Below are positions 36,965-47,786 of a DNA stretch of 64,000 bases, one piece after another. Location of the stretch: assembly GCA_038400315.1 (NCBI GenBank), contig CP151667.1:1809174-1873173 (forward strand), written 5' to 3'. Position numbers and translations under genes: made by a program. Origin of the DNA: Isosphaeraceae bacterium EP7. GTDB taxonomy: Bacteria; Planctomycetota; Planctomycetia; Isosphaerales; Isosphaeraceae. The notes under the pieces are model-generated. The model had not been told where the DNA came from. It saw nothing but the letters and a program-made list of their open reading frames with translations, and ran no database searches. The number at the start of each line of letters is the position of its first letter. Position 1 is the stretch's first letter.

Positions 36965-37427
36965 CTCGATCTCCTCCTCCCTTCATTTTCTCGCACGCGT
37001 CATCCGGGCAATTCCCCCGGGAAACGGAGACCTCGGATCGCCCGAGTTCGAAATCCTCGAACTCTGAGCACGCTCAGAACCAGATCCATTTGTAGGGCGG
37101 AGAGGTAACCTTCGACTTGTTCCTATTAATCCTATCGACTTTCAAATAAATCGCATCTCAGACGCTTCTGCGAGTCTTGATTAATTCGATCGACTTAAGT
37201 ACAAATCGTCCATAGAGCCTCCTCGGTCCTCGCGGACCATCGGTGTGTCGCTCGAATTCACCGTCATCCGGACCTCCCTCGACGGCGAGCCTCCCTCCGT
37301 CGGTTTTCCCGTTGCTATGGGCTGAAACCGTCCCGCGCCCGCCCCCGCAAGGCGGCCATGGCGGCTCCACGCGCACGTGGATCTCGATCAGTGCCGGGAC
37401 AGCGGCCACTTTCCCCCCAGGAGTTCG
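36965..37427. other. Intergenic region upstream of a DUF1559 gene
   Basis: About 460 bases with AT-rich patches at 37110-37205 that probably include the DUF1559 promoter. No gene is supported. Confidence 0.4.
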
Positions 37428-38540
<1,113 letters not shown>

Positions 38541-38559
38541 TCGGATCGACCTCGTCATT

Positions 38560-38595
38560 CCGTCGAGGGCCTGATTCCCCCCGGGCCCTCGACGG
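38560..38595 (+). terminator. Hairpin between DUF1559 and sulfatase genes
   Basis: A perfect 12-bp stem, CCGTCGAGGGCC (38560-38571) with its complement at 38584-38595, and a 12-base loop, 20 bp after the DUF1559 stop and 8 bp before the sulfatase start. It probably terminates or attenuates readthrough. Confidence 0.6.
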
Positions 38596-38603
38596 ATGCC
38601 TTG

Positions 38604-40073
38604 ATGGAGAGCCCTTTGCGCACGACCATGCTCCTCGGCCTCTCGGCCCTCTCGCTGGCCTTCGGCCTCCCGGCAGCTCGCGCCGCCGAGGTCAAGAAGC
38701 CCCTGAATGTGCTCTTCATACTCTCCGACGACCTCAGGCCCGAGCTCGGCACCTATGGGCATCCCGTCGTCAAGACGCCGAACATCGACGCCCTGGCGGC
38801 CTCGGGCGTCCGATTCGACCGGGCCTATTGCCAGTACCCGCTCTGCAACCCGTCACGCACCAGCATGCTCAACGGCCGCTACCCGGTGACCACCGGCGTC
38901 GTCGGCAACCGATCCTGGGTCGGCAAGGACCACCCCGAATTCGTCAGCCTGCCCAAATATTTCAAGCAGCAAGGCTACACGACGCTGCGTAGCGGCAAGG
39001 TGTTCCACGGCGGAATCGACGACTACGAGGCCTGGACCGAAGGGGGCGACCCCAAGACCACGCCGGGCGTCGACCGCGGCGGCCCGCAGGCCGCGAATCC
39101 CCCCGCCGAGACCTCCAAGTCCCAGATTCGCGAGGCGGCGAAGGCCTCGGACCAGCGTCGCGATCGGCGGTCGGACTCGATCATCGTCATCCCCGGCGAC
39201 GGCGACGATGTCGGCGACGGCCGGGTCGCGAACCGGGCGATCCAGATGCTCGGGGAGAACAAGGACGGGCCCTTCTTCCTGGCCTGCGGCTTCTCCAAGC
39301 CACACAGCCCGCCCGAGGCGCCCCAACGATTCTTCGACCTGTACAGCACGGATCAGGTCGTGTTGCCGCCCGACTTCGCGTCCAGGCCAACCCCGCCGCC
39401 CGGCATCCCCGCCGCCTCGGTTCGTGCCAATTCCGACCTGTTCATCGGTCGCGATGCGAGCGAGCAGGAGGCCCGCGAGGTGACCCGCGCCTACTGGGCC
39501 TCGCTGAGCTGGATGGACTACAACGTCGGCCGGGTCATCGCCGAACTCGACCGCCTGGGCCTGCGCGAGAACACGGTCATCGTCTTCTGGGGCGACCACG
39601 GCTACCACCTCGGCGAGAAAGGCCGATGGTCCAAGGCCGGCTCCCTGTTCGAGACCGGGGCCCGCATCCCCTTCATCGTCGTCGCCCCCGGGGCCGCCGG
39701 AAATGGCCGGCCCGCGCCGAGAGTCGTCCAGGCGCTCGACATCTACCCGACCCTCGTCGACCTGGCCGGCCTTCCCCCCGTCGAGGGCCTCCAGGGCCGG
39801 AGCCTGACCCCGCTCCTCGCCAATCCGAACACCGCCTGGGACCACCCCGCCTACACCGTCTGGGCCGAAACCGGGGTCATCAACGGCGCCACCGTCCGCA
39901 ACGAGCGCTACCGCTACGCCGAGTGGACCGGCCCCAAGGGAGGCCCGATCCTCTTCGACCTCGCCAACGACCCCCACGAGCTGAAGAACCTGGCCGACGA
40001 CCCCGCCCACGCCGAGGTGCGCAAGGAGCTGAGCCAACTCCTCCACGAGCATCTGAAACTCGGCAAGAAGTAA
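38604..40073 (+). CDS. Secreted sulfatase (iduronate-2-sulfatase-like)
   Basis: 489 residues with a signal peptide ending near residue 28 (LLGLSALSLAFGLPAARA). Metal ligands are Asp42-Asp43 in FILSDDLRPELG. The formylglycine site is Cys81 in CNPSRTSML, the C-x-P-S-R consensus. Further metal and substrate residues lie in FWGDHGYHLGEKG and WSKAGSLFETGARIP. The C-terminal RYRYAEW, LFDLANDPHELKNLADDP is typical of iduronate-sulfatase-like enzymes. Predicted to hydrolyse sulfate esters on polysaccharides in the periplasm or outside; activity needs a formylglycine-generating enzyme, not in this window. ATG 38604; a TTG lies just before it. Confidence 0.95.
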   Translation: MESPLRTTMLLGLSALSLAFGLPAARAAEVKKPLNVLFILSDDLRPELGTYGHPVVKTPNIDALAASGVRFDRAYCQYPLCNPSRTSMLNGRYPVTTGVVGNRSWVGKDHPEFVSLPKYFKQQGYTTLRSGKVFHGGIDDYEAWTEGGDPKTTPGVDRGGPQAANPPAETSKSQIREAAKASDQRRDRRSDSIIVIPGDGDDVGDGRVANRAIQMLGENKDGPFFLACGFSKPHSPPEAPQRFFDLYSTDQVVLPPDFASRPTPPPGIPAASVRANSDLFIGRDASEQEAREVTRAYWASLSWMDYNVGRVIAELDRLGLRENTVIVFWGDHGYHLGEKGRWSKAGSLFETGARIPFIVVAPGAAGNGRPAPRVVQALDIYPTLVDLAGLPPVEGLQGRSLTPLLANPNTAWDHPAYTVWAETGVINGATVRNERYRYAEWTGPKGGPILFDLANDPHELKNLADDPAHAEVRKELSQLLHEHLKLGKK

Positions 40074-40108
40074 CTCCTTCGCGGGCTGTCGTCGCCGAAC
40101 AAATCATG

Positions 40109-40147
40109 AGCCCCGACACCCGCGAACGTCTCGCGAGTGCCGGGGCT
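40109..40147 (+). terminator. Intrinsic-terminator-like hairpin after the sulfatase gene
   Basis: A 17-bp stem (40109-40125 with 40131-40147, two G-U-type mismatches), a 5-base loop and a short TTT tail, 35 bp past the sulfatase stop. Confidence 0.65.
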
Positions 40148-40757
40148 TTCGCGTCCGACCTGGCTGTGAACATGTCGTCGCGAGATCGAAGCAGCCCGCC
40201 CATTTCGGATGAATTTGGAAAAATGACCAAAAAGTAGGGAGAGAGCTCCTCGAAATTAGGACTATCTCAATGGATCCTTTCGTCGACGCGCATCGATCGG
40301 CCAGATTTCCAAGCAAGGCCATCGACCGCGTTCGAGTTTCTCCCTCCGGGAACGACGAGAGTGCTGGCAGACTCGGCCCGGGTTTCGAGGAGAACCGCCG
40401 AATTCGGGGCGTCAGCCGAACACACCAAGATTCGACGAGATGTTCACGAAGCTGTACGGCCCGGATAACCCTAAACCACTACTTAAAAACGATTTACGAA
40501 TGTCTAACGGGCGATTTCTCGAATCTGGTTCCGATCCGCATTGCCGGACAATTGCCGTCAAGCGACGCCCTGCGATGGGTGAAAGTGGCTTCGTTCGGCG
40601 CGACCTTTTGCATCACGAAACGAACCCGGGACGCCTTTTGGGGGCATCGCGGTCCGATTTACGAAACGCGGCATACGGGCTAGAGTGGGCCCGGCGTCGA
40701 GGGAGCGACGGAGCGACCCGGACTCGCCTTGGCACGGAGGGCGTGGAGGCCCGCACC
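40148..40757. other. Intergenic region upstream of the acyl-CoA dehydrogenase
   Basis: About 600 bases with lower GC than the flanks. Open frames read into it from the dehydrogenase frame but show no conserved content. It probably contains the promoter of the downstream operon. Confidence 0.4.
40745..40749 (+). promoter_or_regulatory. Ribosome-binding site indicating a TTG start
   Basis: GGAGG eight bases before TTG 40758. No ATG or GTG with proper spacing is available, and translation from this TTG gives the expected MDFNLSDSQ beginning. Confidence 0.6.
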
Positions 40758-41903
40758 TTGGATTTCAACCTGAGCGACAGCCAGACGACCTGGCAAAATG
40801 CGGCGATCGCGTTCGCCCGCGAGCACCTCAATGATGACCTGGCCGGCCGCGACGAACGCCGGGAATTCTGGCGCGAGGGGTGGCGGCTCTGCGGCGAGTT
40901 TGGCCTGCAAGGGCTGCCGATCCCCGAAGAATACGGCGGTAAGGGGCTGGGGCTGCCCGAGACGATCGCGGCGATGGAAGGGATGGGCTATGCCTGCCCC
41001 GATTCGGGCCTGATCTTCGGCATCAACGCGACGTTGTGGACGGTCTCGATCCCCATCCTCAAGTATGGGACCGAAGATCAGAAACGCCGATGGCTGCCCA
41101 GCTTGTGTCAAGGAAAGCTGGTCGGTGCCAACGGGGCCAGCGAGCCCGAGGCGGGGTCGGACATCTTCTCGATGCAGGCCTCGGCCGCCAAGGTCGACGG
41201 CGGCTGGGTGTTGAACGGCCGCAAGACCTGGATCACCGCCGGGCCGGTCGCCGACGTCTTCGTCTGCTATGCCACCACCGACCCGTCGAAGGGAATCCTG
41301 GGGGTCACCGCGTTCATCGTGCCGGCCGACACCCCCGGATTCCGGGTGGTCCGCGAGATCTTCAAGATGGGCGTCCGCACGGTGCCGATGGGCGAGGTGG
41401 CGATGGAAGACTGCCGCCTGCCCGATGACGCCCTGCTCGGGCGGGTCGGCCGCGGCGCCGAGGTCTTCAACGTGTCGATGGAGTGGGAGCGGGGGTCGAT
41501 CCTGGCCGCCTCGCTGGGGACGATGAAGCGGCAGTTGGAACAGTGTGTGGCCCACGCCCGCAAGCGGAAGCAGTTCGGCAAGGCGATCGGCAAGTTCCAG
41601 GCGGTCTCGCACCGGATCGTCGATATGGCCGTGCGGCTGGAGACGTCCCGCCACCTGGTCTACAAGATCGGCTGGCTGAAGGAGCAGGGGAAGGACGCCA
41701 CGACCGAGGCGGCGATGGCCAAGCTCTATGTCTCGGAGAGCTACGTCCAAAACAGCCTGGAGGCGGTCCAGACCTTCGGCGCGGCCGGATACGTGGCAGA
41801 GACGGGGTTGGAGCGGATCTTGAGGGACAGCGTGGGCAGCCTGATCTACTCGGGCACCAACGACATCCAGCGCAACATCGTGGCTCAGAGGCTCGGTCTA
41901 TGA
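40758..41903 (+). CDS. Acyl-CoA dehydrogenase
   Basis: 381 residues from a TTG start (MDFNLSDSQTTWQN). N-terminal helical domain, then FAD-binding signatures: GANGASEPEAGSDIFSM, WVLNGRKTWITAG, and the C-terminal helical domain with RKRKQFGKAIGKFQAV and YSGTNDIQRNIVA. The Glu of medium-chain enzymes at the YEGT position is Ser365 here, while a Glu-Arg pair (E244, in WERGSIL) sits where isovaleryl-/long-chain-type enzymes carry their catalytic Glu. It oxidises an acyl-CoA, probably branched or short chain, passing electrons to ETF. Followed on the same strand by three transporter genes. Confidence 0.92.
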   Translation: MDFNLSDSQTTWQNAAIAFAREHLNDDLAGRDERREFWREGWRLCGEFGLQGLPIPEEYGGKGLGLPETIAAMEGMGYACPDSGLIFGINATLWTVSIPILKYGTEDQKRRWLPSLCQGKLVGANGASEPEAGSDIFSMQASAAKVDGGWVLNGRKTWITAGPVADVFVCYATTDPSKGILGVTAFIVPADTPGFRVVREIFKMGVRTVPMGEVAMEDCRLPDDALLGRVGRGAEVFNVSMEWERGSILAASLGTMKRQLEQCVAHARKRKQFGKAIGKFQAVSHRIVDMAVRLETSRHLVYKIGWLKEQGKDATTEAAMAKLYVSESYVQNSLEAVQTFGAAGYVAETGLERILRDSVGSLIYSGTNDIQRNIVAQRLGL

Positions 41904-42051
41904 AGAACTGCGGGGGCGACGACGACCGGCCTCTGGCATGGCGGTCCCGGCTCGTGTATCTAGGATCGGCCAACCCGATCCTACCCAGCCCACACCGTCG
42001 TGCCGGCCAATCCGATCGGTCGAGACCCACCCTCCCGGGGAGAGCCTGCGC

Positions 42052-43437
42052 ATGAATCCGCGGAAGTTGTTTGTCGCCAGTTGCACGGCCCTGATCGCCT
42101 CGGCCTTCTCGTTCATCATCCGTCAGGACTTGCTGGCGACCTGGGGCCAGACGCTGGACATCTCGACCACCCGACTCGGCCAGATCGGCGGCTCGGCCTT
42201 CTTCGGCATGGCCATCGCGATGCTGATCGGGGCGCCGATTTGCGACCGGCTGGGCATGAAGCTGATGCTCGGCCTGGCATTCCTCTGCCACCTGGTCGGG
42301 ACCTTGGGCACGATCGCCATCCCGTTCCTTGGCTTGAAGGGCGACCAGGCGTATACCACGCTCCTGACCTTCACCTTCCTCGTCGGTGCGGCCAACGGCC
42401 TGATCGAGATCGGCATCAACCCGCTTGCCGCCACGCTCTACCCCACCCGCAAGACGCACATGCTGAACATCCTGCACGCCTGGTGGCCGGGCGGGATGAT
42501 CCTGGGCGGCTTGCTGTCGCTGGGCATCGCCTATGTGGTCAAATCAGACGCCACCTACAATCTGGCCGGGATCACGTTCCTGGGCTGGCAGTTCAAGATG
42601 GCCCTGATCCTGCTGCCGCTGCTGGTGTACGGCATCTTGTTCGTCACCCAGGAGTTCCCGGTCACCGAGCGGGTGGCGTCTGGCGTCTCGTCCGCCGAGA
42701 TGTTCAAGGAAGCTGCCCGGCCGCTGTTCCTGCTCTGGGCTTTCTGCATGCTGCTGACCTCGGCTACCGAGCTGGCCCCACAGAGCATGCAGGGCCTCGT
42801 CCTGGGCAAGACGGCCGGGATGAGCGGCACCATGATCCTGATCTATACCAGCTCCATCATGTTCGTGATGAGGCACTTCGCCGGCAATCTTGCCCACGCG
42901 CTCTCCCCCATCGGCATGCTGACCATCTCGGCCGCGCTGGCGGGCATCGGCCTGTTCTCGCTGTCTTGGGCCTATGACGCGACCACGGCCGTCGCCGCCG
43001 CCACGGTCTTCGGCGTGGGGATCGCCTACTTCTGGCCGACCATGCTTGGTGTCACCGCCGAGCGGTTCCCCAAGGGGGGCGCGTTCCTGCTGGGCCTGAT
43101 GGGCTGCATCGGCAACCTGGCCGTCGGCGGGGCCCAGTCCACCATGGGCACGATCAACGACGGCGTCACCTTCAGCTCGATGGACCCCAGCCTCAAGGCC
43201 AAGGTGGTCGACGAGTTCCAGGTGATCCAGGACTCCAAGGTCCTGGCCCTGCCGGCCGAGGAACAAGTGGCCGTGCAGGCCGCCCAGGCGGAGGGGGCCA
43301 AGTGGTCCTTCCGTTACGTTTCCTTCCTGCCGGCCATCCTGGTCGTGATCTTCGGCGGCATCGCCCTGTATGATCGTTCTCGCGGTGGCTATAAAGCCGA
43401 GGAGCTCCCCGCCGCGACCCTGGCCACAGACTACTGA
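42052..43437 (+). CDS. Major facilitator superfamily transporter, FucP/sugar-type
   Basis: 461 residues with twelve predicted helices. The loop after helix 2 reads GAPICDRLGMKLMLG, the MFS 'G-x-x-x-D-R-x-G' motif. HAWWPGGMILGG in helix 5 and GIAYFWPTMLG in the C-terminal half are typical of sugar:proton FucP-like members. A roughly 55-residue hydrophilic insertion lies before the last helix (FSSMDPSLKAKVVDEF, then LPAEEQVAVQAAQAEG). SD GGGGAGAG precedes ATG 42052. It lies 20 bp before an NCS1-like permease; substrate unknown. Confidence 0.88.
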   Translation: MNPRKLFVASCTALIASAFSFIIRQDLLATWGQTLDISTTRLGQIGGSAFFGMAIAMLIGAPICDRLGMKLMLGLAFLCHLVGTLGTIAIPFLGLKGDQAYTTLLTFTFLVGAANGLIEIGINPLAATLYPTRKTHMLNILHAWWPGGMILGGLLSLGIAYVVKSDATYNLAGITFLGWQFKMALILLPLLVYGILFVTQEFPVTERVASGVSSAEMFKEAARPLFLLWAFCMLLTSATELAPQSMQGLVLGKTAGMSGTMILIYTSSIMFVMRHFAGNLAHALSPIGMLTISAALAGIGLFSLSWAYDATTAVAAATVFGVGIAYFWPTMLGVTAERFPKGGAFLLGLMGCIGNLAVGGAQSTMGTINDGVTFSSMDPSLKAKVVDEFQVIQDSKVLALPAEEQVAVQAAQAEGAKWSFRYVSFLPAILVVIFGGIALYDRSRGGYKAEELPAATLATDY

Positions 43438-43457
43438 CGGCGGGGCCCGACACTCCA

Positions 43458-45044
43458 ATGACCCACGCCCGGCCGGACCGGATGAGAACCGGCCGGGCGC
43501 CGAGACACCCAACCGTGCACCCGAAGACGCCCCCCACTCAGGCCCCGACCGCCGACGCCCCCGCCGCCCCGGCCCTCGACCCGTTCGACAAGAACGCACC
43601 GCCGCCCAGGCGCGACTGGCGATATGGGCTGGCGCCCTCTTATATCGGCACCTTCTTCTGGGTCGTCTTCTACGAGCAGATGGCCGTGCACACGCTGATG
43701 GTAGGCGGCCTGGCCTGGACGGTCGCCGGCGTGGCGGCGGGCGCAGCGCTCGCCCGCTGGCTGCTCTATCTGGCCCCCGCGCTCTGGGGCGTCCGCTCCG
43801 GCCGGCCGCTCGCCGAGCTGTCGAAGGCCACCTTCGGCGTGGCCGGCTCGGCCTGGCTGCCGGGCCTTGTCGTTGCCCTGGCCGCCATGGGCTGGTTCGC
43901 CGCGGCGATCTGGTCCACCACTTCGACTATCCTCAATGGCCTGGAACTGCTGGGCATGGTGGCCCCGGGCTCGACGGCCCTGGGCGCGTCGGGCCCCTTG
44001 CCGCTGCACGGCGGGGCCTTCCTGCTGATCTCGCTGCTCTGGTGCCTGATGATCGGCCTGATCGGCGCGTTTGTGACCCGCCTGGTCTCGGCCATCGCCA
44101 ACATCTACCCCATGTTCCCCGCCGCCGCGCTGGCGGCCGGCCTGCTGCTGACGGTCCGAGGCCTCGCCTCCTTCGCGCCGACCGGCATCGACCCCGTCTC
44201 GCACGTCGCGGTCCGGCTGCCCGAGCTGTCGACCCTGCTGCACGCCGCCGGCCTGGTCTTCGCCTTCGCCACCCTCCCCGGCCTGATCGGCGCCGACTGG
44301 GGCGCGGGCAGCCTGGGCGAGACCGATGTGAAGCTTGGCGGATGGGTCGGCCTGGTCCTTGCCCCGGCCATCACCGCGACCCTGGCCATGCTCATCATCG
44401 CCGGCTCCATCGGCCTGAGACCGGCCCCCGTCGTCTCAGAGACGGGCCCGGATCCCTATGGTCTGAGAACGACCAAGGCGGCCGATCCGGTGGGCCCGAC
44501 GGTCGACGACCTGACCCTGACCGAGGTGGTCCACAACCGGATCGGCGGGCGGACCGGAGGCCTGATCCTGCTGCTGCTGGGCGTGGGCTCGTCGGGCATG
44601 GCCGCCTTCGCCGCGTTCCTGTTCAGCAAGCGGATGGCCGCCCTGGACCTCGGCCCGAGCCGGATGCACTGGACGATCCTGGGCGTCCTGGCGGCCTGGC
44701 CCCTGGTGGCAACGGGCCTGGCCTCGCATCTGGGGTCGTTATTTAACATCCTCGGCTCGCTGCTCGCCCCGGTCGCCGCCGCGATCACGGCCGACTTCTT
44801 GCTGACCCGAGGCCAGTGGCCCGGCCCCCGCCGGGGGCTGAACCCGGCCGGATGGGCCGCCTGGTTCGCCGGGCTGGGAGCCGGGCTAGCCCTGGCGCTC
44901 GCGTCGCTCAATGGGCCGATCTCGCTGATCCCCCCGCCGATGGCCGCTTACGCGGTGGGCTTCGTCGTCTATCTCGCCGTCGGGCTCGCCGGCGGGCTGT
45001 CGCCTGCGATCGATCCTCAGCCAGCCGCGCAAGCCGGGTCATGA
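43458..45044 (+). CDS. NCS1-like (purine-cytosine permease family) transporter
   Basis: 528 residues with about twelve hydrophobic helices. After a Pro/Ala-rich cytosolic N-terminus (PKTPPTQAPTADAP), the sequence LAPSYIGTFFWVVFYEQ starts the transport core. LGSLLAPVAAAITADFLLTRG near residue 450 matches the NCS1 signature in which a conserved Asp ends helix 10 ('P..g..iaDyfl.R'). A charged insert near residue 335 (TGPDPYGLRTTKAADP) is unusual. Likely carries a nucleobase or related compound with a cation. Its last bases overlap the next gene as ATGA, so the two are translationally coupled. Confidence 0.7.
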   Translation: MTHARPDRMRTGRAPRHPTVHPKTPPTQAPTADAPAAPALDPFDKNAPPPRRDWRYGLAPSYIGTFFWVVFYEQMAVHTLMVGGLAWTVAGVAAGAALARWLLYLAPALWGVRSGRPLAELSKATFGVAGSAWLPGLVVALAAMGWFAAAIWSTTSTILNGLELLGMVAPGSTALGASGPLPLHGGAFLLISLLWCLMIGLIGAFVTRLVSAIANIYPMFPAAALAAGLLLTVRGLASFAPTGIDPVSHVAVRLPELSTLLHAAGLVFAFATLPGLIGADWGAGSLGETDVKLGGWVGLVLAPAITATLAMLIIAGSIGLRPAPVVSETGPDPYGLRTTKAADPVGPTVDDLTLTEVVHNRIGGRTGGLILLLLGVGSSGMAAFAAFLFSKRMAALDLGPSRMHWTILGVLAAWPLVATGLASHLGSLFNILGSLLAPVAAAITADFLLTRGQWPGPRRGLNPAGWAAWFAGLGAGLALALASLNGPISLIPPPMAAYAVGFVVYLAVGLAGGLSPAIDPQPAAQAGS

Positions 45045-46402
45045 GTCAGGCCGACAACCAGGCCGCCCGATCGCGGGGCTCGCGGACCTTGCAGGCCCTG
45101 GAAATCCCCGAGTTCCGCCGGTTCTATCTCGGCCTGGGCATCAGCCTGATCGGCAGCTGGCTCCAGGCCGCGGCCGTCCGCTGGATCGTCTTCGAGCGGA
45201 CCGGGTCGGAAGAGGCGCTCGGCCTGGTCGAGGCCGCCAGCATCCTGCCCGGCCTGGTCGTGGGCCTCTTCGCCGGGTCGCTGGCCGACCGGGTGGCCCC
45301 CAAGCCCTTGATCCTGTTCGCCCAGACGGGCCAGATGCTCTTCGCCTTCGGGCTTGCCGCGGCGGTGGCCTTCGACGACGCCCAGCCCTGGAAGCTGGCT
45401 CTGCTGGTAGCCTGCAACCGCGTCTTCGTCGCCTTCGAGATGCCCGGCCGGCTCGTCCTGCTGCACGGCCTGGTCGGCCGCGACCTGATGCCCAACGCCA
45501 TCGCGTTGCACTCGGGCCTGTTCAACGCCTCGCGGATCCTAGGCCCGGCGCTGGCCGGCCCTTGCCTGATCTGGCTGGGCGGTGCCGCCTGCTTCGGCCT
45601 GAATGGACTGAGCTACCTCGCCGCGATCGTCGCCTTGCTGACGATTCGCCCAGTCGCGGCTGAGCGACCGGCCGGAGGACACCATTCCGGGATCCTGGGA
45701 GGCCTCTCCTACCTCCGCAGCGATCACCGGGTCGCGGCCTTGTTCCTGATGGTCGGCTTCTTCGGCGTCTTCGGCATGGGGTACGACGCGATGGTCCCCG
45801 CTTATGCCCGCAAGGTGGTGCAGACCGACGTGGTCGGCTACAGCCTGCTGATGGCGAGCAGCGGGGCGGGGGCGACGCTCGGGGCGTTCTGGGTCGCCTC
45901 GATGGGCGGAGTCCGACGCAAGGAGCGCCTGATCCTGGGCGGATTGGCCCTGTTCGCGGTCGGGCTCGCCGGCCTGGCCATCTTCCCCCCCTGGATCGAG
46001 GCGAGATGGCCCGAGGTCCGGCTGGCGATGCCCGTCGCGTCGGCCTGCTTGCTGGTGGTCGGCCTCGGGGCGGTGATCTTCTATGCGTCGGCCCAGTCGC
46101 TCATCCAGTCGACCGTGCCCGACGCCTTGCGCGGCCGGATGATGGGCATTTGGATGGTCGTCTACTCGGGCTCGGTGCCGCTCGGGGCACTCCTGACCGG
46201 CTCGGCGGCGCAGGCCTGGGGCGTGGGCCGGATCATCCTCGTCTCGTCGGTCCTTTGCCTGCTCGTCGCCGCCGTCGCCTGGAAGACCCGCTTGATCGCC
46301 GCCCGTCAGGGCTTCGAGGCCGACCCTTCCGCCAGGATCGACTTGATGCCGTCGATGATCGAGTCCTCAACGGGCTCGGCCCAGGGCGAGGGAAGGCCGT
46401 AG
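45041..46402 (+). CDS. MFS transporter, EntS/MFS_3 type
   Basis: 453 residues with twelve helices. It begins LEIPEFRRFYLGLGISLIGSW, the standard start of EntS-like exporters. GLFAGSLADRVAPKPLIL is the MFS loop-2 motif. VPDALRGRMMGIWMVVYSGSVPLGALLTG in the second half is diagnostic of the MFS_3/enterobactin-exporter group. Likely an effluxer of a small molecule. The ATG start overlaps the upstream stop (ATGA). Its 3' end runs 97 bases into the convergent ceramidase-like gene, giving a hydrophilic tail. Confidence 0.9.
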   Translation: MSQADNQAARSRGSRTLQALEIPEFRRFYLGLGISLIGSWLQAAAVRWIVFERTGSEEALGLVEAASILPGLVVGLFAGSLADRVAPKPLILFAQTGQMLFAFGLAAAVAFDDAQPWKLALLVACNRVFVAFEMPGRLVLLHGLVGRDLMPNAIALHSGLFNASRILGPALAGPCLIWLGGAACFGLNGLSYLAAIVALLTIRPVAAERPAGGHHSGILGGLSYLRSDHRVAALFLMVGFFGVFGMGYDAMVPAYARKVVQTDVVGYSLLMASSGAGATLGAFWVASMGGVRRKERLILGGLALFAVGLAGLAIFPPWIEARWPEVRLAMPVASACLLVVGLGAVIFYASAQSLIQSTVPDALRGRMMGIWMVVYSGSVPLGALLTGSAAQAWGVGRIILVSSVLCLLVAAVAWKTRLIAARQGFEADPSARIDLMPSMIESSTGSAQGEGRP

Positions 46403-47676
46403 TAGATCATCGAGGTCGCCCCTTCATACCCACCTTCCTTCAAGACCCTCGCCGATGGGATATAGGCCATCACGTCGTTGCAGTAGGCCGAGACCCAGGT
46501 GCTTGACGAACCCAGGTTGCGCTTCAAGCGGTTCGAGTAGTCGACCACCACCTCGCCGCCGAGGAAGATCCAGGTCAAGCCTCCGAGCTTCCAGCTCTGA
46601 ATGGGATAAGGATAAGTCGGCGCGAGCTTACCATCCTTCACCAGTTGACCGATCAACAACCTGGCCCGGCTGGCGGTGTAGAAGTCGGCGGCCTTCGCGT
46701 CCCGGTCCAGCTCCTCCCGGGTCGGCAGTTTGGCGAACGCGATCGGAACTTCGCGATAGGCCGTGGTGGGGCTCCCTTCCACCGGATGCATCGGGCCGAC
46801 CATGACGTCGGCCACTGCGGCGGCGAGCTGGGCGCCGTAGGACTCGGCGAGCTCGACGGTTCGGCGGGGCAGGGGGTTCTGGTCGGCGCCGCAGCCGGCG
46901 ACGAACAGGGCCGTGATGCCCGGGTTAGCCCGCTCGATGGCAACCTGGGCGAAGCCCGCGTAATCGCCGCAAAACTGCTGCCCGGAGAGGACCGTGCAGT
47001 GGCAGGCATAGCCGCAGACGACCGCCAGGACCTTGCCTCCGGCCTTCACGCGAAGCACGGGCACGTCGTGGTCGACCGGCCCCTTCAAGGCCAGGGCCTG
47101 CCGCAACGCGGGGACGTTGGCTTCGGTGTTCTCGCGGCGGTTGACGCCGAAGTCGGCCGTGCCCGTCTGCCATCCCAGGTCGGCCGGCGCCAGATGCTCG
47201 AAGGCCTCGTCGGCGATGCGTCGAATCGTTGCGGCCAGCTCGACGGCGTACTCCGCCACTCGGGCGGCCTGGTCGGCGTCGAGCTTGTACATCGAGATCA
47301 GGTTGGTGCCGACCACGGGCCCGCTGTGAGTGTGCGAGCAGGCCAGGACGATCCGGTCGCGTGCCATCCCATGCTTCGAGCCGATAGCCTCGGCGATCGG
47401 CACGGAGAGATCGCGGCCAATCCCGCAAAGGTCCAGGCTGATGAGCAACGCCTTCGACCCGTCGGGCGCCTGCATCGCCAGGGCCTTGGCCCAGAGATCG
47501 TGGATCGCCCCTTCCGACGGCTTGGTCCGCGACCCGTAACCAGCCATCCAGGTCGACTTCGTCGGCGTGATCGAGGCGCGGGCCACGCCGGCCTTCCACG
47601 CCTCTCCGCTCGCGGAACCATCGACCCCGGCCAACGCGACCGCGAACACCATCAAGCCCAGTTTCATCCGGCGCAT
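46306..47676 (-). CDS. Neutral/alkaline ceramidase-like secreted hydrolase
   Basis: 456 residues with a signal peptide (MKLGLMVFAVALAGVDGSASG). The mature start WKAGVARASITPTKSTWMAGYG is the usual opening of PF04734 N-terminal domains. Zinc-ligand candidates are the His residues of CSHTHSGPVV and the CGYACHCTVLSG segment, where neutral ceramidases carry their metal-binding His. GGEVVVDYSNRLK and AYCNDVMAYIPS are conserved later. It lacks the C-terminal domain of full neutral ceramidases, as is common in planctomycete members; the substrate is not established. SD GGAGG precedes ATG 47676. Confidence 0.85.
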   Translation of the reverse strand: MRRMKLGLMVFAVALAGVDGSASGEAWKAGVARASITPTKSTWMAGYGSRTKPSEGAIHDLWAKALAMQAPDGSKALLISLDLCGIGRDLSVPIAEAIGSKHGMARDRIVLACSHTHSGPVVGTNLISMYKLDADQAARVAEYAVELAATIRRIADEAFEHLAPADLGWQTGTADFGVNRRENTEANVPALRQALALKGPVDHDVPVLRVKAGGKVLAVVCGYACHCTVLSGQQFCGDYAGFAQVAIERANPGITALFVAGCGADQNPLPRRTVELAESYGAQLAAAVADVMVGPMHPVEGSPTTAYREVPIAFAKLPTREELDRDAKAADFYTASRARLLIGQLVKDGKLAPTYPYPIQSWKLGGLTWIFLGGEVVVDYSNRLKRNLGSSSTWVSAYCNDVMAYIPSARVLKEGGYEGATSMIYYGLPSPWAEPVEDSIIDGIKSILAEGSASKP

Positions 47677-47786
47677 CAACGAGCCTCCGCGCCGCCGGCC
47701 GGGGCATTCCCCACGCCCCGATCCGGCACAGACGCGGCGACGAGCATACGGCCTCCGGGCACCCGGCTCAACCGACCGGCGAAGGC

